25,397 nucleotides of DNA, from NCBI GenBank assembly GCA_050692055.1, contig JBOGTC010000030.1:1-25397 (forward strand), in the 5' to 3' direction. The notes beneath the pieces are model-generated. The model did no database searches. It saw only the letters and a program-made list of their open reading frames with translations, and was not told the origin of the DNA. Shown here in pieces: positions 13,564 through 20,826 of this stretch (positions within the stretch are counted from its first letter, which is position 1; the number at the start of each line of letters is the position of its first letter). This DNA comes from JBOGTC01 sp050692055 (lineage in GTDB: Bacteria; Chloroflexota; Limnocylindria; QHBO01). The position numbers were made by a program, and so were the translations under genes.

Positions 13564-14747
13564 TGGCTGTCAGCGCCGAGGCCCGCGCGCAGGATCCGTT
13601 CGCCCTCTCCGCGGAGGAGCGCAGCGTTCGCGACACGGTGCGCGACTTCGCCCGCGCCGAGATTGCGCCGGGCGCGGCCGAGCGGGACGAGGCCGAGCGC
13701 TACGACCGTCGTCTCTTCGATCGCGCCGGAGAGCTGGGAATCACCGGGCTCCCGTACCCCGAGGAGTACGGCGGCGCGGGAATGACGAGCTTCGCCTGGG
13801 CGCTGGTGATGGAGGAGATCGCCGCGGCGGACATGGCCATCGCGGTCAGCCTCTCCGTGCACGTCCTGTCACAGCTTCCGATCCTCGCCTTCGGGACCGA
13901 TGAGCAGAAGCAGCGCTTTCTGCCGCCAATGACCGCCGGCCGCGAGATGGGCGCCTTCGCCCTGACCGAGCCGCAGGCGGGCTCGGATGCGGCGGCGCTC
14001 TCCCTTGGTGCGTGGCGCGACGGCGATGACTACCTGCTGACCGGCACGAAGATCTGGATCACCAACGCCGGCGAGGCGGCGAGGTACATCGTCTTCGGCA
14101 CCGTCGACCGGTCGAAGGGCAAGGAGGGCATCACCGCCTTCGTGGTCGAGGCCGATACCCCCGGCTTCCGCCTCGGCTCGAAGGAACGCAAGATGGGGAT
14201 CCGCAGCACGACCGGGTATGAGCTGGTGTTCGAGGAGGCCCGCGTGCCGGTTGCGAATCGCCTGGGCGACGAGGGGCAGGGCCTGAGGGTCGCACTCTCG
14301 GCGTTGGGCGCCGGTCGGATCGGCATCGCCGCGGCGTGCACCGGCCTCGCCCGCTCGGCGCTCGAATACGCCGGGCGCTACGCGCTCCAGCGCACCCAGT
14401 TCGGCAAGCCGATCGCGCAGCAGGAGATGATCCAGGCCATGCTGGCCGAGATGGCGGTAGGCGTCGATGCGGCGCGGCTGCTCACCTGGCGCGCGGCCCG
14501 CATGCGCGACGCCGGCCAGCCAATCAACGCCGCGTCGAGCATGGCCAAGTGGTACGCCTCGGACGTGGCGATGCGCTGCGCCACCGACGCGGTGCAGATT
14601 TACGGTGGCGCGGGCTACAGTCGCGATAACCCGGTTGAACGCCTCATGCGCGATGCCAAAGGTGCCCAGATCTACGAGGGAACGAACCAGATCCATCGGC
14701 TCATCGTTGCCCAGCAGCTCCTCGACGAGCTGCGCCGCGAGAGCTGA
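13563..14747 (+). CDS. Acyl-CoA dehydrogenase (short-chain type)
   Basis: This 394-aa flavoprotein introduces the alpha-beta double bond in acyl-CoA and passes electrons to an electron-transfer flavoprotein. It has the FAD-contacting FALTEPQAGSDAAA and the WITNAGEA loop, the middle beta domain with KMGIRSTTGYELVFE, and the catalytic base E372 in QIYEGTNQIHR at the position used by butyryl- and short/medium-chain enzymes. The length is typical. It is translationally coupled to the preceding dehydrogenase and followed after 25 bases by the acyl-CoA ligase, so the three genes form one operon. Exact chain length preference cannot be read from the sequence. No ETF genes are in the window. Confidence 0.95.
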   Translation: MAVSAEARAQDPFALSAEERSVRDTVRDFARAEIAPGAAERDEAERYDRRLFDRAGELGITGLPYPEEYGGAGMTSFAWALVMEEIAAADMAIAVSLSVHVLSQLPILAFGTDEQKQRFLPPMTAGREMGAFALTEPQAGSDAAALSLGAWRDGDDYLLTGTKIWITNAGEAARYIVFGTVDRSKGKEGITAFVVEADTPGFRLGSKERKMGIRSTTGYELVFEEARVPVANRLGDEGQGLRVALSALGAGRIGIAAACTGLARSALEYAGRYALQRTQFGKPIAQQEMIQAMLAEMAVGVDAARLLTWRAARMRDAGQPINAASSMAKWYASDVAMRCATDAVQIYGGAGYSRDNPVERLMRDAKGAQIYEGTNQIHRLIVAQQLLDELRRES

Positions 14748-14752
14748 GGCCT

Positions 14753-14768
14753 GGAGGAGGAGGAGAGG
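14753..14768 (+). promoter_or_regulatory. Extended GGAGG-rich ribosome-binding site of the acyl-CoA ligase
   Basis: A purine run built of repeated GGA units precedes the ATG at 14773, with the last AGG about 5 bases away. It contrasts with the many genes here that show no ribosome-binding site, and fixes the start of the ligase. Confidence 0.6.
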
Positions 14769-14772
14769 ACCG

Positions 14773-16737
14773 ATGACCGCCACCACCACCGAGACTGCCA
14801 ACCCGGAGCCCCCGGCCGCGGCTCCGCAGGGCAGCCCGCGACGCTTGACCCGCACGCCGGAGATCGAGCCGCTCGTCGTCGCGCCGGAGGAGCAGACGCG
14901 CAACGTGGTCGACCTGATCCAGCGCTCGGTCGAGCGCAACTCGGCCCGTGAGGCGATGCGTTGGAAGCTTCCGAAGGTCAAGCGCGCCGAGGCCGGCGCG
15001 GACGAGGACGCACCCTGGGTGAGCCGCACCTATCGCGAGCTGTGGGACTGGGTCACCGAGCTGTCACTGGGCCTCAAGGACGTGGGCATCGGCGACGCCG
15101 ACACCGTCGCCATCATCGCCCGCACACGCCCGGAGTGGGTCGTGGCCGATCTCGCCTGCATGGCGCTGGGCGCCGTGACCTGTCCCATCTACCCGCAGTC
15201 GGAGCCGGGCCAGGCGGCCTTCGTCATCAACAACGTCAAGGCGAAGGCGATCTTCGTGGAGAACGCGCAACAGGCGGCGAAGATCGCGAAGATCCGCGCG
15301 GAGTGCCCAACCCTCCAGCACGTCATCACCATGGATTCGGCCGGCAAGTTCCCGGATGGCACGCTCACCATGGAGGACGTCATCGCCCGTGGCGGAAACG
15401 ATGCATCGGCGCGCCGCCAGTGGCGCGAGGGGATCGCGGCCATCGGTCGCGACCACCTGGCGACCGTCATCCATACCTCCGGGACGACGGCCAATCCCAA
15501 GGGAGCGATGCTGTCGCACGGCAACCTGCTGTTCAACTACGAGGCGGCGAACCAGGTCGTGGACTTCTATCCGACTGACCTGTTCCTCTCGTTCCTCCCG
15601 CTGAGCCACATCTACGGACGGATCGTTGACGAAGTGGTCGCGCTCGGGAAAGGAGCGGCCGTGGCCTACGCCGAGCCGCTGATCGAGCGCCTGCCGGCCA
15701 ACATGATCGAGATCAGGCCCACCGTCATGGGGGCCGTCCCGCGCCTGTACGAACGCGTCTACGGCCGCGTCCTGTCCGCGGTCGAGGCCGGGTCTCCCCT
15801 GAAGCAGCGGATCTTCCACTGGGCGTCCGGCCTGGGCGCCCAGAAGTACGCCAACCATCTTGCCGGACGCGCCGGCTCCACGTGGCTGACGTTGCAGCTG
15901 AAGCTCGCCGACAAGCTGGTCTTCGGCAAGATCCGCGAGCGGACGGGCGGCCGCGTTCGCTACTTCGTGTCCGGATCGGCGCCACTGGCGCGGGAGATCG
16001 GCGAGTTCTTCTACGGCATGGGCATGCTGGTGCTCGAGGGCTACGGCCTGACCGAGACCTCGCCCTTCGTCTCCATCAATCGCCCCGGTGACTTCGTTTT
16101 CGGCACCGTGGGCAGGCCGGCTCCGGGGTCCGAGGTACGAATCGAGCCCGACACCGGCGAGATCAGCGTCCGCGGCCCGCAGATCATGCAGGGCTACCTC
16201 AACGACGCTGCCGAGACGGCCCGGGCCATCGACACCGAGGGCTGGTTCCACACCGGCGACATCGGCGAGCTCGACGAGATCGGCCGCATCCGCATCACCG
16301 ATCGGCTCAAGAACATCATCGTCCTTGCCAACGGCAAGAACGTCTCGCCCGGACCGATGGAGGCCGCGATGTCGAGCTCCAAGTACATCGCGCAGGCCGT
16401 CATCCTGGGCGACCGCCATCCGTACACCGGGGCGCTCATCGCGCCCGACTTCGAGGAGCTCGGCACGTGGGCGGCCGCCAATGGGCTGGCCGAGATGCCG
16501 CCCGAGCAGCTCGTCGAGGAGAAGTCCGTGCAGAAGCTGTTCGACGGCGAGGTCAAGCGTACGCTCGAGCCGTTCGCCATCTACGAGCGCCCGCGGCGAA
16601 TCGCGCTGCTGCCGCGCCTGCTCTCCGAGGAGGAGGGAGAGCTGACGCCGTCGCTGAAGACCAAGAACCGTGTCGTGCAGGAGAAGTGGGCCGACAAGAT
16701 CGCCTACCTCTTCGACGAAAAGGCCGGAGGAGCGTAG
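14773..16737 (+). CDS. Long-chain acyl-CoA ligase (AMP-forming)
   Basis: This 654-aa enzyme activates fatty acids to acyl-CoA with ATP, the entry step for the beta-oxidation genes beside it. Motifs of the ANL superfamily are complete: the P-loop HTSGTTANPKG at about residues 234-244, GYGLTETSP at about 423-431, the hinge region GWFHTGDIGELDEIGRIRITDR, and the catalytic lysine in LANGKNVSPGPMEAAM. The overall pattern (PTVMGAVPRLYERVYGRV, helical insert with HWASGLGAQKYANHL) is that of FACS/FAA1-type long-chain ligases found in Chloroflexota and Actinobacteria. The first 30 residues are a variable Thr/Pro/Ala-rich tail. A strong ribosome-binding site marks the start. Confidence 0.94.
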   Translation: MTATTTETANPEPPAAAPQGSPRRLTRTPEIEPLVVAPEEQTRNVVDLIQRSVERNSAREAMRWKLPKVKRAEAGADEDAPWVSRTYRELWDWVTELSLGLKDVGIGDADTVAIIARTRPEWVVADLACMALGAVTCPIYPQSEPGQAAFVINNVKAKAIFVENAQQAAKIAKIRAECPTLQHVITMDSAGKFPDGTLTMEDVIARGGNDASARRQWREGIAAIGRDHLATVIHTSGTTANPKGAMLSHGNLLFNYEAANQVVDFYPTDLFLSFLPLSHIYGRIVDEVVALGKGAAVAYAEPLIERLPANMIEIRPTVMGAVPRLYERVYGRVLSAVEAGSPLKQRIFHWASGLGAQKYANHLAGRAGSTWLTLQLKLADKLVFGKIRERTGGRVRYFVSGSAPLAREIGEFFYGMGMLVLEGYGLTETSPFVSINRPGDFVFGTVGRPAPGSEVRIEPDTGEISVRGPQIMQGYLNDAAETARAIDTEGWFHTGDIGELDEIGRIRITDRLKNIIVLANGKNVSPGPMEAAMSSSKYIAQAVILGDRHPYTGALIAPDFEELGTWAAANGLAEMPPEQLVEEKSVQKLFDGEVKRTLEPFAIYERPRRIALLPRLLSEEEGELTPSLKTKNRVVQEKWADKIAYLFDEKAGGA

Positions 16738-16896
16738 CGGCGCCCGCCCTGCGAGTTTCCCAGCCGCCCCACGGCTGAACGGGCACACGAGACGCGAGCT
16801 CCTGTGCACTTCGAGCCGTGGATACGCCCATGCGACACGTGTGCGCCCGGCTCCCCGGCGGGCAGGGCGCCGCTCCGCCGCCCACGTGGCCACCTC

Positions 16897-17044
16897 GCAT
16901 CAATGCGCGGCGTGTGCAACTTATCGGGTCTGACCGCGCCTGGAGGCACGACCGGAGGGCCTTCTGAGCGGCTCAACGTGCACCAGCGGCGCATTGATGC
17001 AAGCTGCTGGGCCGCTTGGGCTGTCAGCGCTCGGATAAGTTGCA
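16897..17044. repeat. Interleaved pair of inverted repeats
   Basis: GCATCAATGCGC (16897-16908) pairs with GCGCATTGATGC (16989-17000), 12 bp perfect. TGCAACTTATC (16915-16925) pairs with GATAAGTTGCA (17034-17044), 11 bp perfect. The order is A, B, A', B', so both cannot form as a simple nested stem in one RNA, but a pseudoknot is possible. An inner stem CCAGC (16983-16987)/GCTGG (17006-17010) surrounds the A' copy. The outer 11-mers bound a 130-bp unit, MITE-like in size. No known element is recognised. Confidence 0.65.
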
Positions 17045-17233
17045 GGAGGCGAGCAGTACGTGGTGATGGCGCCGGGCTGCTCGGCGGGAGGGACCGATTC
17101 ACGCTCTGCCTGCCCGACTTGCGGCGCGAGATGCAAGGAAAGGGAAGCGGCGGCCCGAACTTCGCGAGTTGCCGACTCGCCATGCAAGTCATCCGGAGAG
17201 GCGGCCCCGAGCGGGGTCGAAGCCCGGTAGCGG

Positions 17234-17239
17234 TACCAT
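17234..17239 (+). promoter_or_regulatory. -10-like box of the thiolase gene
   Basis: TACCAT is followed after 6 bases (TGCGCC) by the ATG at 17246. This is the spacing expected for a leaderless transcript, and no ribosome-binding site is present. Confidence 0.5.
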
Positions 17240-17245
17240 TGCGCC

Positions 17246-18427
17246 ATGAATGATGTCTACATCCTGTCTGCCGCTCGGACGCCCATCGGCAAGTTCGGCG
17301 GCGGACTCGCCACCACGCCTGCGACCGAGCTCGGGGCAATCGCCATCCGCGCGGCGGTGGAGCGCGCCGCCATCGCTCCGGAGAGCATCGACGAGGCGAT
17401 CATGGGCCAGGTCATCCAGGCCGGCGCGGGCCAGGCTCCGGCCCGGCAGGCGGCGCTGCGCGCCGGTCTGCCGGAGGGCGTGAGCGCCACGACCATCAAC
17501 AAGGTCTGCGGCTCCGGGTTGAAGGCGGTGATGATGGGCGCATCGGCCATCCGGGCGGACGACGCGGAGGTCATCGTCGCGGGCGGCATGGAGAACATGA
17601 ACCTGGGTCCGCACCTCCTGCCGCAGGCGCGTACCGGCTACAGGCTCGGCGACGGCAAGCTGGTCGACTCGACCGTGCACGACGGCCTGTGGTGCTCCAC
17701 CTGCAACGTGCACATGGGGCTGCACGCCGAGCGCGTGGCGGCCAAGCACGAGATCAGCCGCGAGGCGCAGGACGAGTTCGCGCTGCGCTCGCATCAGCGC
17801 GCCATCGCGGCCCAGGAAGAGGGCCGCTTCACGGACGAGATCGTGCCCGTCAGCGTGCCCGGCAGGAAGGGCGATACGCTCGTCAAGGCCGATGAGGGGC
17901 CGCGCTCGGACACCTCGCTCGATGCGCTGGCCAAGCTCAATCCGGCCTTCCAGCCTGATGGCGGATCGGTGACCGCGGGCAACGCTCCAGGCATCACCGA
18001 TGGAGCGGCGGCCGTAGTGATCGCCTCGGAGGCAGCGGTCGACCGCGACGGCCTGACACCGATCGCCCGCATCACCGGCTACGCCCAGGCGGACGTCGGC
18101 CCCGAGTGGCTGTTCGAGGCACCGATCTACGGGGTACGTCGCCTGATCGAGCGCGTGGGCGGCTCCGTTGCCGACTTCGACCTGATCGAGATCAACGAGG
18201 CCTTCGCGGCGCAGGTGCTGGCCGACGGCAACGAGCTCGACTTCGACTGGGACCGCGTCAACGTCAACGGCGGGGCGATCGCGCTGGGCCATCCCATCGG
18301 CGCGTCGGGGGCGCGGGTCCTGACGACGCTCCTGTACGAGCTGCGGCGCCGCGGCGGTGGCCGCGGGCTCGCGACGCTGTGCCTCGGCGGCGGGGGAGCG
18401 GTCGCCATGGCGGTCGAGACGGTCTAG
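17246..18427 (+). CDS. Acetyl-CoA C-acetyltransferase (thiolase)
   Basis: This 393-aa thiolase cleaves 3-ketoacyl-CoA with CoA to acetyl-CoA (or condenses two acetyl-CoA). It has the acyl-accepting C88 in NKVCGSGLKAV, the catalytic H349 in NGGAIALGHPIGASG and C379 in CLGGGGAVAMAVE. The N-terminal ILSAARTPIGKFGG and the overall length are standard for AtoB-type biosynthetic/degradative thiolases. The usual NASGxxDGAAAVV appears as NAPGITDGAAAVV, and GGMESM appears as GGMENM; both changes are near but not at the catalytic residues. It completes the beta-oxidation set with the dehydrogenases and ligase upstream, although it has its own promoter after a long gap. Confidence 0.95.
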   Translation: MNDVYILSAARTPIGKFGGGLATTPATELGAIAIRAAVERAAIAPESIDEAIMGQVIQAGAGQAPARQAALRAGLPEGVSATTINKVCGSGLKAVMMGASAIRADDAEVIVAGGMENMNLGPHLLPQARTGYRLGDGKLVDSTVHDGLWCSTCNVHMGLHAERVAAKHEISREAQDEFALRSHQRAIAAQEEGRFTDEIVPVSVPGRKGDTLVKADEGPRSDTSLDALAKLNPAFQPDGGSVTAGNAPGITDGAAAVVIASEAAVDRDGLTPIARITGYAQADVGPEWLFEAPIYGVRRLIERVGGSVADFDLIEINEAFAAQVLADGNELDFDWDRVNVNGGAIALGHPIGASGARVLTTLLYELRRRGGGRGLATLCLGGGGAVAMAVETV

Positions 18428-18590
18428 GCGACTCGGGAATCGCCCGCGCTCACGCTCGCGCGTTGGGAACCGTGCTACGCCGGTGGAATGAGGACGAAGA
18501 TAGGCCGCGGATCGAGGCATCGTTGGCCGCTATGCCACGCCGCGTGTCACGCTTGGGTCCGGGCACGTGTCATCCATCTGCTCGGGCACG

Positions 18591-18615
18591 GAGCGTGCGT
18601 CTAATCGGTTCCCGT
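18591..18615 (+). repeat. Copy of the gdhA promoter, left side of the DUF2652 gene
   Basis: GAGCGTGCGT, one base, TAATCGGT, one base, CCCGT: 23 of 25 positions equal 19379-19403, the promoter of gdhA. This copy ends in the first base of the DUF2652 stop triplet and faces antisense into that gene. The copies bracket the 763-bp segment 18616-19378. Confidence 0.7.
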
Positions 18616-19289
18616 CAGGTTGTCGTCCGGTCGCCGTGAAGGTCGATGAGGATGGTCCCGATCGGCCCCGTGTCAGGGTAGTCCTCGCGGTGTGCCACTC
18701 CGGCATCCGGCAGGAGCCCCAGCTGCCGCGCGGCGGTCTGCGTCACGAGCGCATATGCGCTCAGCCCGGTCTGGTCCGTCACCGAGTTCTTCAGCAGCCG
18801 ATGGGCGACGTTGATCTCCGGCCCCACCAGCTTCATCCGTCCGGCGATGGGCTGGACGACGAACGTCCCCCAATGGAGCACGAACTTCAGGTCCAGGATG
18901 CTGATGATGACGCAGGCCTGGCATTCGTGGTTCTGCAGGACGCGAGCCTCCTCGATCCGCCGGTGGAAGGCGTGGTGGACGGATGCCAGCATGGCCAGGA
19001 GCGCGTCGCCGTTCTCGTTGAGCAACTCGCCGGGCGAGTAGGCAAACACCGCGTCGCCCTCGATCTCCGACAGCGTGAACTGCGGCGTCACGCGGTCCAC
19101 GACCACGTTCAACAGGCTGGTCAGCACAGGGTACGCGGGCGGAATCGTGGCGCCCGGAGCGGTCATCTCAGGGTGGGCAGCTGCGACGGTTGCGAGGAAC
19201 CTCGTGTAGCCGGAGATGTCACCGAGGAGCAGAAAGCCACGCTCGGCATGGGGGGCAGGCGGGACGGCGTCCGTCGACTCCTCGTTCAT
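18615..19289 (-). CDS. DUF2652 (nucleotide-cyclase-like) protein
   Basis: This protein of about 224 aa matches DUF2652, a family related to class III nucleotidyl cyclases. The start block GFLLLGDISGYTRFL resembles the first strand and helix of the cyclase homology domain. The later EIEGDAVFAYSP and the central LKFVLHWGTFVVQPIAGRMKLVGPEINVAHRLLKNSV correspond to the remaining conserved core. One metal-binding Asp (GDISG) and a second acidic position (EGDAVF) are present, so metal binding is possible; catalysis is not established for the family. ATG 19289 is chosen; GTG 19313 would add 8 residues. It is divergent from gdhA, with a TAGAAT box at 19355-19360, and its segment lies between two copies of the gdhA promoter sequence. 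Confidence 0.82.
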   Translation of the reverse strand: MNEESTDAVPPAPHAERGFLLLGDISGYTRFLATVAAAHPEMTAPGATIPPAYPVLTSLLNVVVDRVTPQFTLSEIEGDAVFAYSPGELLNENGDALLAMLASVHHAFHRRIEEARVLQNHECQACVIISILDLKFVLHWGTFVVQPIAGRMKLVGPEINVAHRLLKNSVTDQTGLSAYALVTQTAARQLGLLPDAGVAHREDYPDTGPIGTILIDLHGDRTTT

Positions 19290-19354
19290 TGCCCTGAGGT
19301 CGCGTCTCACCACTGGTGGAGCATCCTTACCGCATCCGGTCCCGCTGCGGCCTC

Positions 19355-19360
19355 ATTCTA
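19355..19360 (-). promoter_or_regulatory. -10-like box of the DUF2652 gene
   Basis: TAGAAT on the minus strand lies 65 bases before the ATG at 19289. It is back to back with the gdhA TATAAT box 27 bases away. Confidence 0.4.
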
Positions 19361-19378
19361 GGCGGCCAGCTCGCCGAC

Positions 19379-19403
19379 GAGCGTGCGTATAATCGGTCCC
19401 CGT
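19379..19403 (+). promoter_or_regulatory. gdhA promoter with CGGTYCC discriminator
   Basis: A consensus TATAAT (19388-19393) is followed directly by CGGTCCCC. It is the best -10 box in the window. The 25-base segment has a near copy at 18591-18615, and its core matches the mcmA2 promoter. The predicted transcript start is near 19400, giving a leader of about 87 bases before the gdhA ATG. Confidence 0.6.
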
Positions 19404-19486
19404 GACCGCGACGCGGCCTGCTTCCGCCCACGGACTGGCGCGTAGAGGCGCCGCGTCGCTCGAAGAGGAGGCAATCAGCCAGGCCC

Positions 19487-20755
19487 ATGGCCAGCCAGAA
19501 CCCCGTCTCCGAGGCACCGAACATCTGGGCAGTCGCCCAGTCGCAGTTCGACCATGCCGCGGACAAGCTCGATCTCGACGATGGGATGCGCCGCGTCCTG
19601 CGCGTCGCGCAGCGTGAGCTCACGGTCAACTTTCCGGTCACCATGGACGACGGCGATGTCCAGGTCTTCACCGGCCATCGCGTGCAGCACAACGTCAGCC
19701 GCGGACCGGCCAAGGGCGGCATCCGCTATCACCAGGACGTTACGCTCGACGAGGTTCGCGCCCTGGCGATGTGGATGACCTGGAAGTGCGCCTGCGTCAA
19801 CATTCCGTACGGGGGCGGCAAAGGTGGGGTGGTCGTGGATCCCAAGCAGCTCACCCGCCGTGAGGTGGAGGGCCTCACTCGTCGGTTCACGACCGAGATC
19901 AGCCCCCTCATCGGTCCCGACCGGGACATCCCCGCGCCGGACGTCAATACGAATGCCCAGACCATGGCCTGGATCATGGACACCTACTCGATGCACCATG
20001 GCTACACCATTGCCGGGGTCGTGACCGGCAAGCCGATCGCGGTCGGCGGCTCGCTCGGTCGCAACGAGGCGACCGCTCGTGGGGCGGTCTTCACGCTCCA
20101 GCAATGGGCCAGGGCGAAGGGCCATCCGCTCGGCGGCGCCACGGTGTCGATCCAGGGATATGGCAACGCCGGGTCCATCGCGGCCACGCTCCTCGCGGCC
20201 GAGGGCGGCTTGATCGTGGCGGTCAGCGACTCGCAGGGCGGTATCTACAACTCCGCCGGCCTCGACCCGGCCAAGGTGAACGCCTGGAAACAGGAGCACG
20301 CCACTGTCGTGGGCTTCCCGGGCGCTGAATCGGTGACGAACCAGGAGATCCTGGAGATCGACTGCGACATCCTGGTGCCGGCCGCCCTCGAGAACCAGAT
20401 CACGCACCAGAACGCGGATCGGATCCAGGCCAAGGTCATCGCCGAGGCGGCCAACGGGCCGACCACTCCAGAGGCCGATGCGATCCTCCACGACCGCGGC
20501 GTCTTCCTCATCCCCGACATCCTGTGCAACGCTGGCGGTGTGACGGTCAGCTACTTCGAGTGGGTGCAGGACATGCAATCCTTCTTCTGGACCGAGGAGC
20601 GCATCAACCAGAGCCTGCGGGAGATCATGGATCGCGCCTTCGACAGCGTCTACGACATGAGCGACAGGCACGAGGTCGACATGCGCACCGCGGCATACAT
20701 GGTGGCCGTCGCCCGGGTCGCGGAGGCTACCACGCTCCGCGGCCTTTATCCCTGA
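19487..20755 (+). CDS. gdhA: Glutamate (Glu/Leu/Phe/Val family) dehydrogenase
   Basis: This 422-aa enzyme oxidatively deaminates glutamate to 2-oxoglutarate and ammonia, or the reverse, with NAD(P). The hexameric-type motifs are intact: RGPAKGGIRYHQDV with K76, MTWKCACVNIPYGGGKGG with K100 and the catalytic K112, a Rossmann GYGNAGS, and LVPAALENQIT and LCNAGGVTVSYFEWVQ near the C-terminus. Length and spacing of the lysines match NAD(P)-type GdhA rather than the shorter leucine or phenylalanine enzymes. The start at ATG 19487 is preceded by GAGGAGG (19465-19471), but the gap of 15 bases is unusually long. A TATAAT promoter lies about 95 bases upstream, and a strong hairpin follows the gene. 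I give the symbol for function; coenzyme preference is not decided. Confidence 0.95.
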   Translation: MASQNPVSEAPNIWAVAQSQFDHAADKLDLDDGMRRVLRVAQRELTVNFPVTMDDGDVQVFTGHRVQHNVSRGPAKGGIRYHQDVTLDEVRALAMWMTWKCACVNIPYGGGKGGVVVDPKQLTRREVEGLTRRFTTEISPLIGPDRDIPAPDVNTNAQTMAWIMDTYSMHHGYTIAGVVTGKPIAVGGSLGRNEATARGAVFTLQQWARAKGHPLGGATVSIQGYGNAGSIAATLLAAEGGLIVAVSDSQGGIYNSAGLDPAKVNAWKQEHATVVGFPGAESVTNQEILEIDCDILVPAALENQITHQNADRIQAKVIAEAANGPTTPEADAILHDRGVFLIPDILCNAGGVTVSYFEWVQDMQSFFWTEERINQSLREIMDRAFDSVYDMSDRHEVDMRTAAYMVAVARVAEATTLRGLYP

Positions 20756-20769
20756 CAGGCTTCGCAAGG

Positions 20770-20810
20770 ACCGATGCGGGCGCCGCGAGGCGGCGCCCGT
20801 CTGCATCGGT
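20770..20810 (+). terminator. Long hairpin between gdhA and the next gene
   Basis: ACCGATGC (20770-20777) pairs with GCATCGGT (20803-20810), and inside it GGGCGCCGC (20778-20786) pairs with GCGGCGCCC (20790-20798). This is a 17-bp stem with a 3-base loop and one 4-base bulge. No T-run follows; instead the ribosome-binding site of the next gene (AAGGAGG, 20811-20817) begins immediately. It may end gdhA transcripts, protect their 3' end, or tune expression of the downstream gene. Confidence 0.65.
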
Positions 20811-20826
20811 AAGGAGGACTTCGCCG

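Larger units (their letters stand above)
16738..17245. other. 508-bp intergenic region with inverted repeats
   Basis: No convincing gene is present between the ligase and the thiolase; the open frames here lack family features and starts. CAGCCG (16761-16766) and CGGCTG (16772-16777) form a small hairpin soon after the ligase stop, a possible weak terminator. The centre holds two interleaved inverted repeats (16897-17044). The right edge carries the thiolase promoter. Confidence 0.6.

Noticed and set aside
15064..16893. 609-codon minus-strand open frame over the acyl-CoA ligase
   Set aside because: Antisense shadow with no recognisable domain; the ligase motifs on the plus strand are complete.
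16804..17253. Open frames in the ligase-thiolase gap
   Set aside because: Composition and lack of start signals or family features argue against coding; the region is dominated by inverted repeats.
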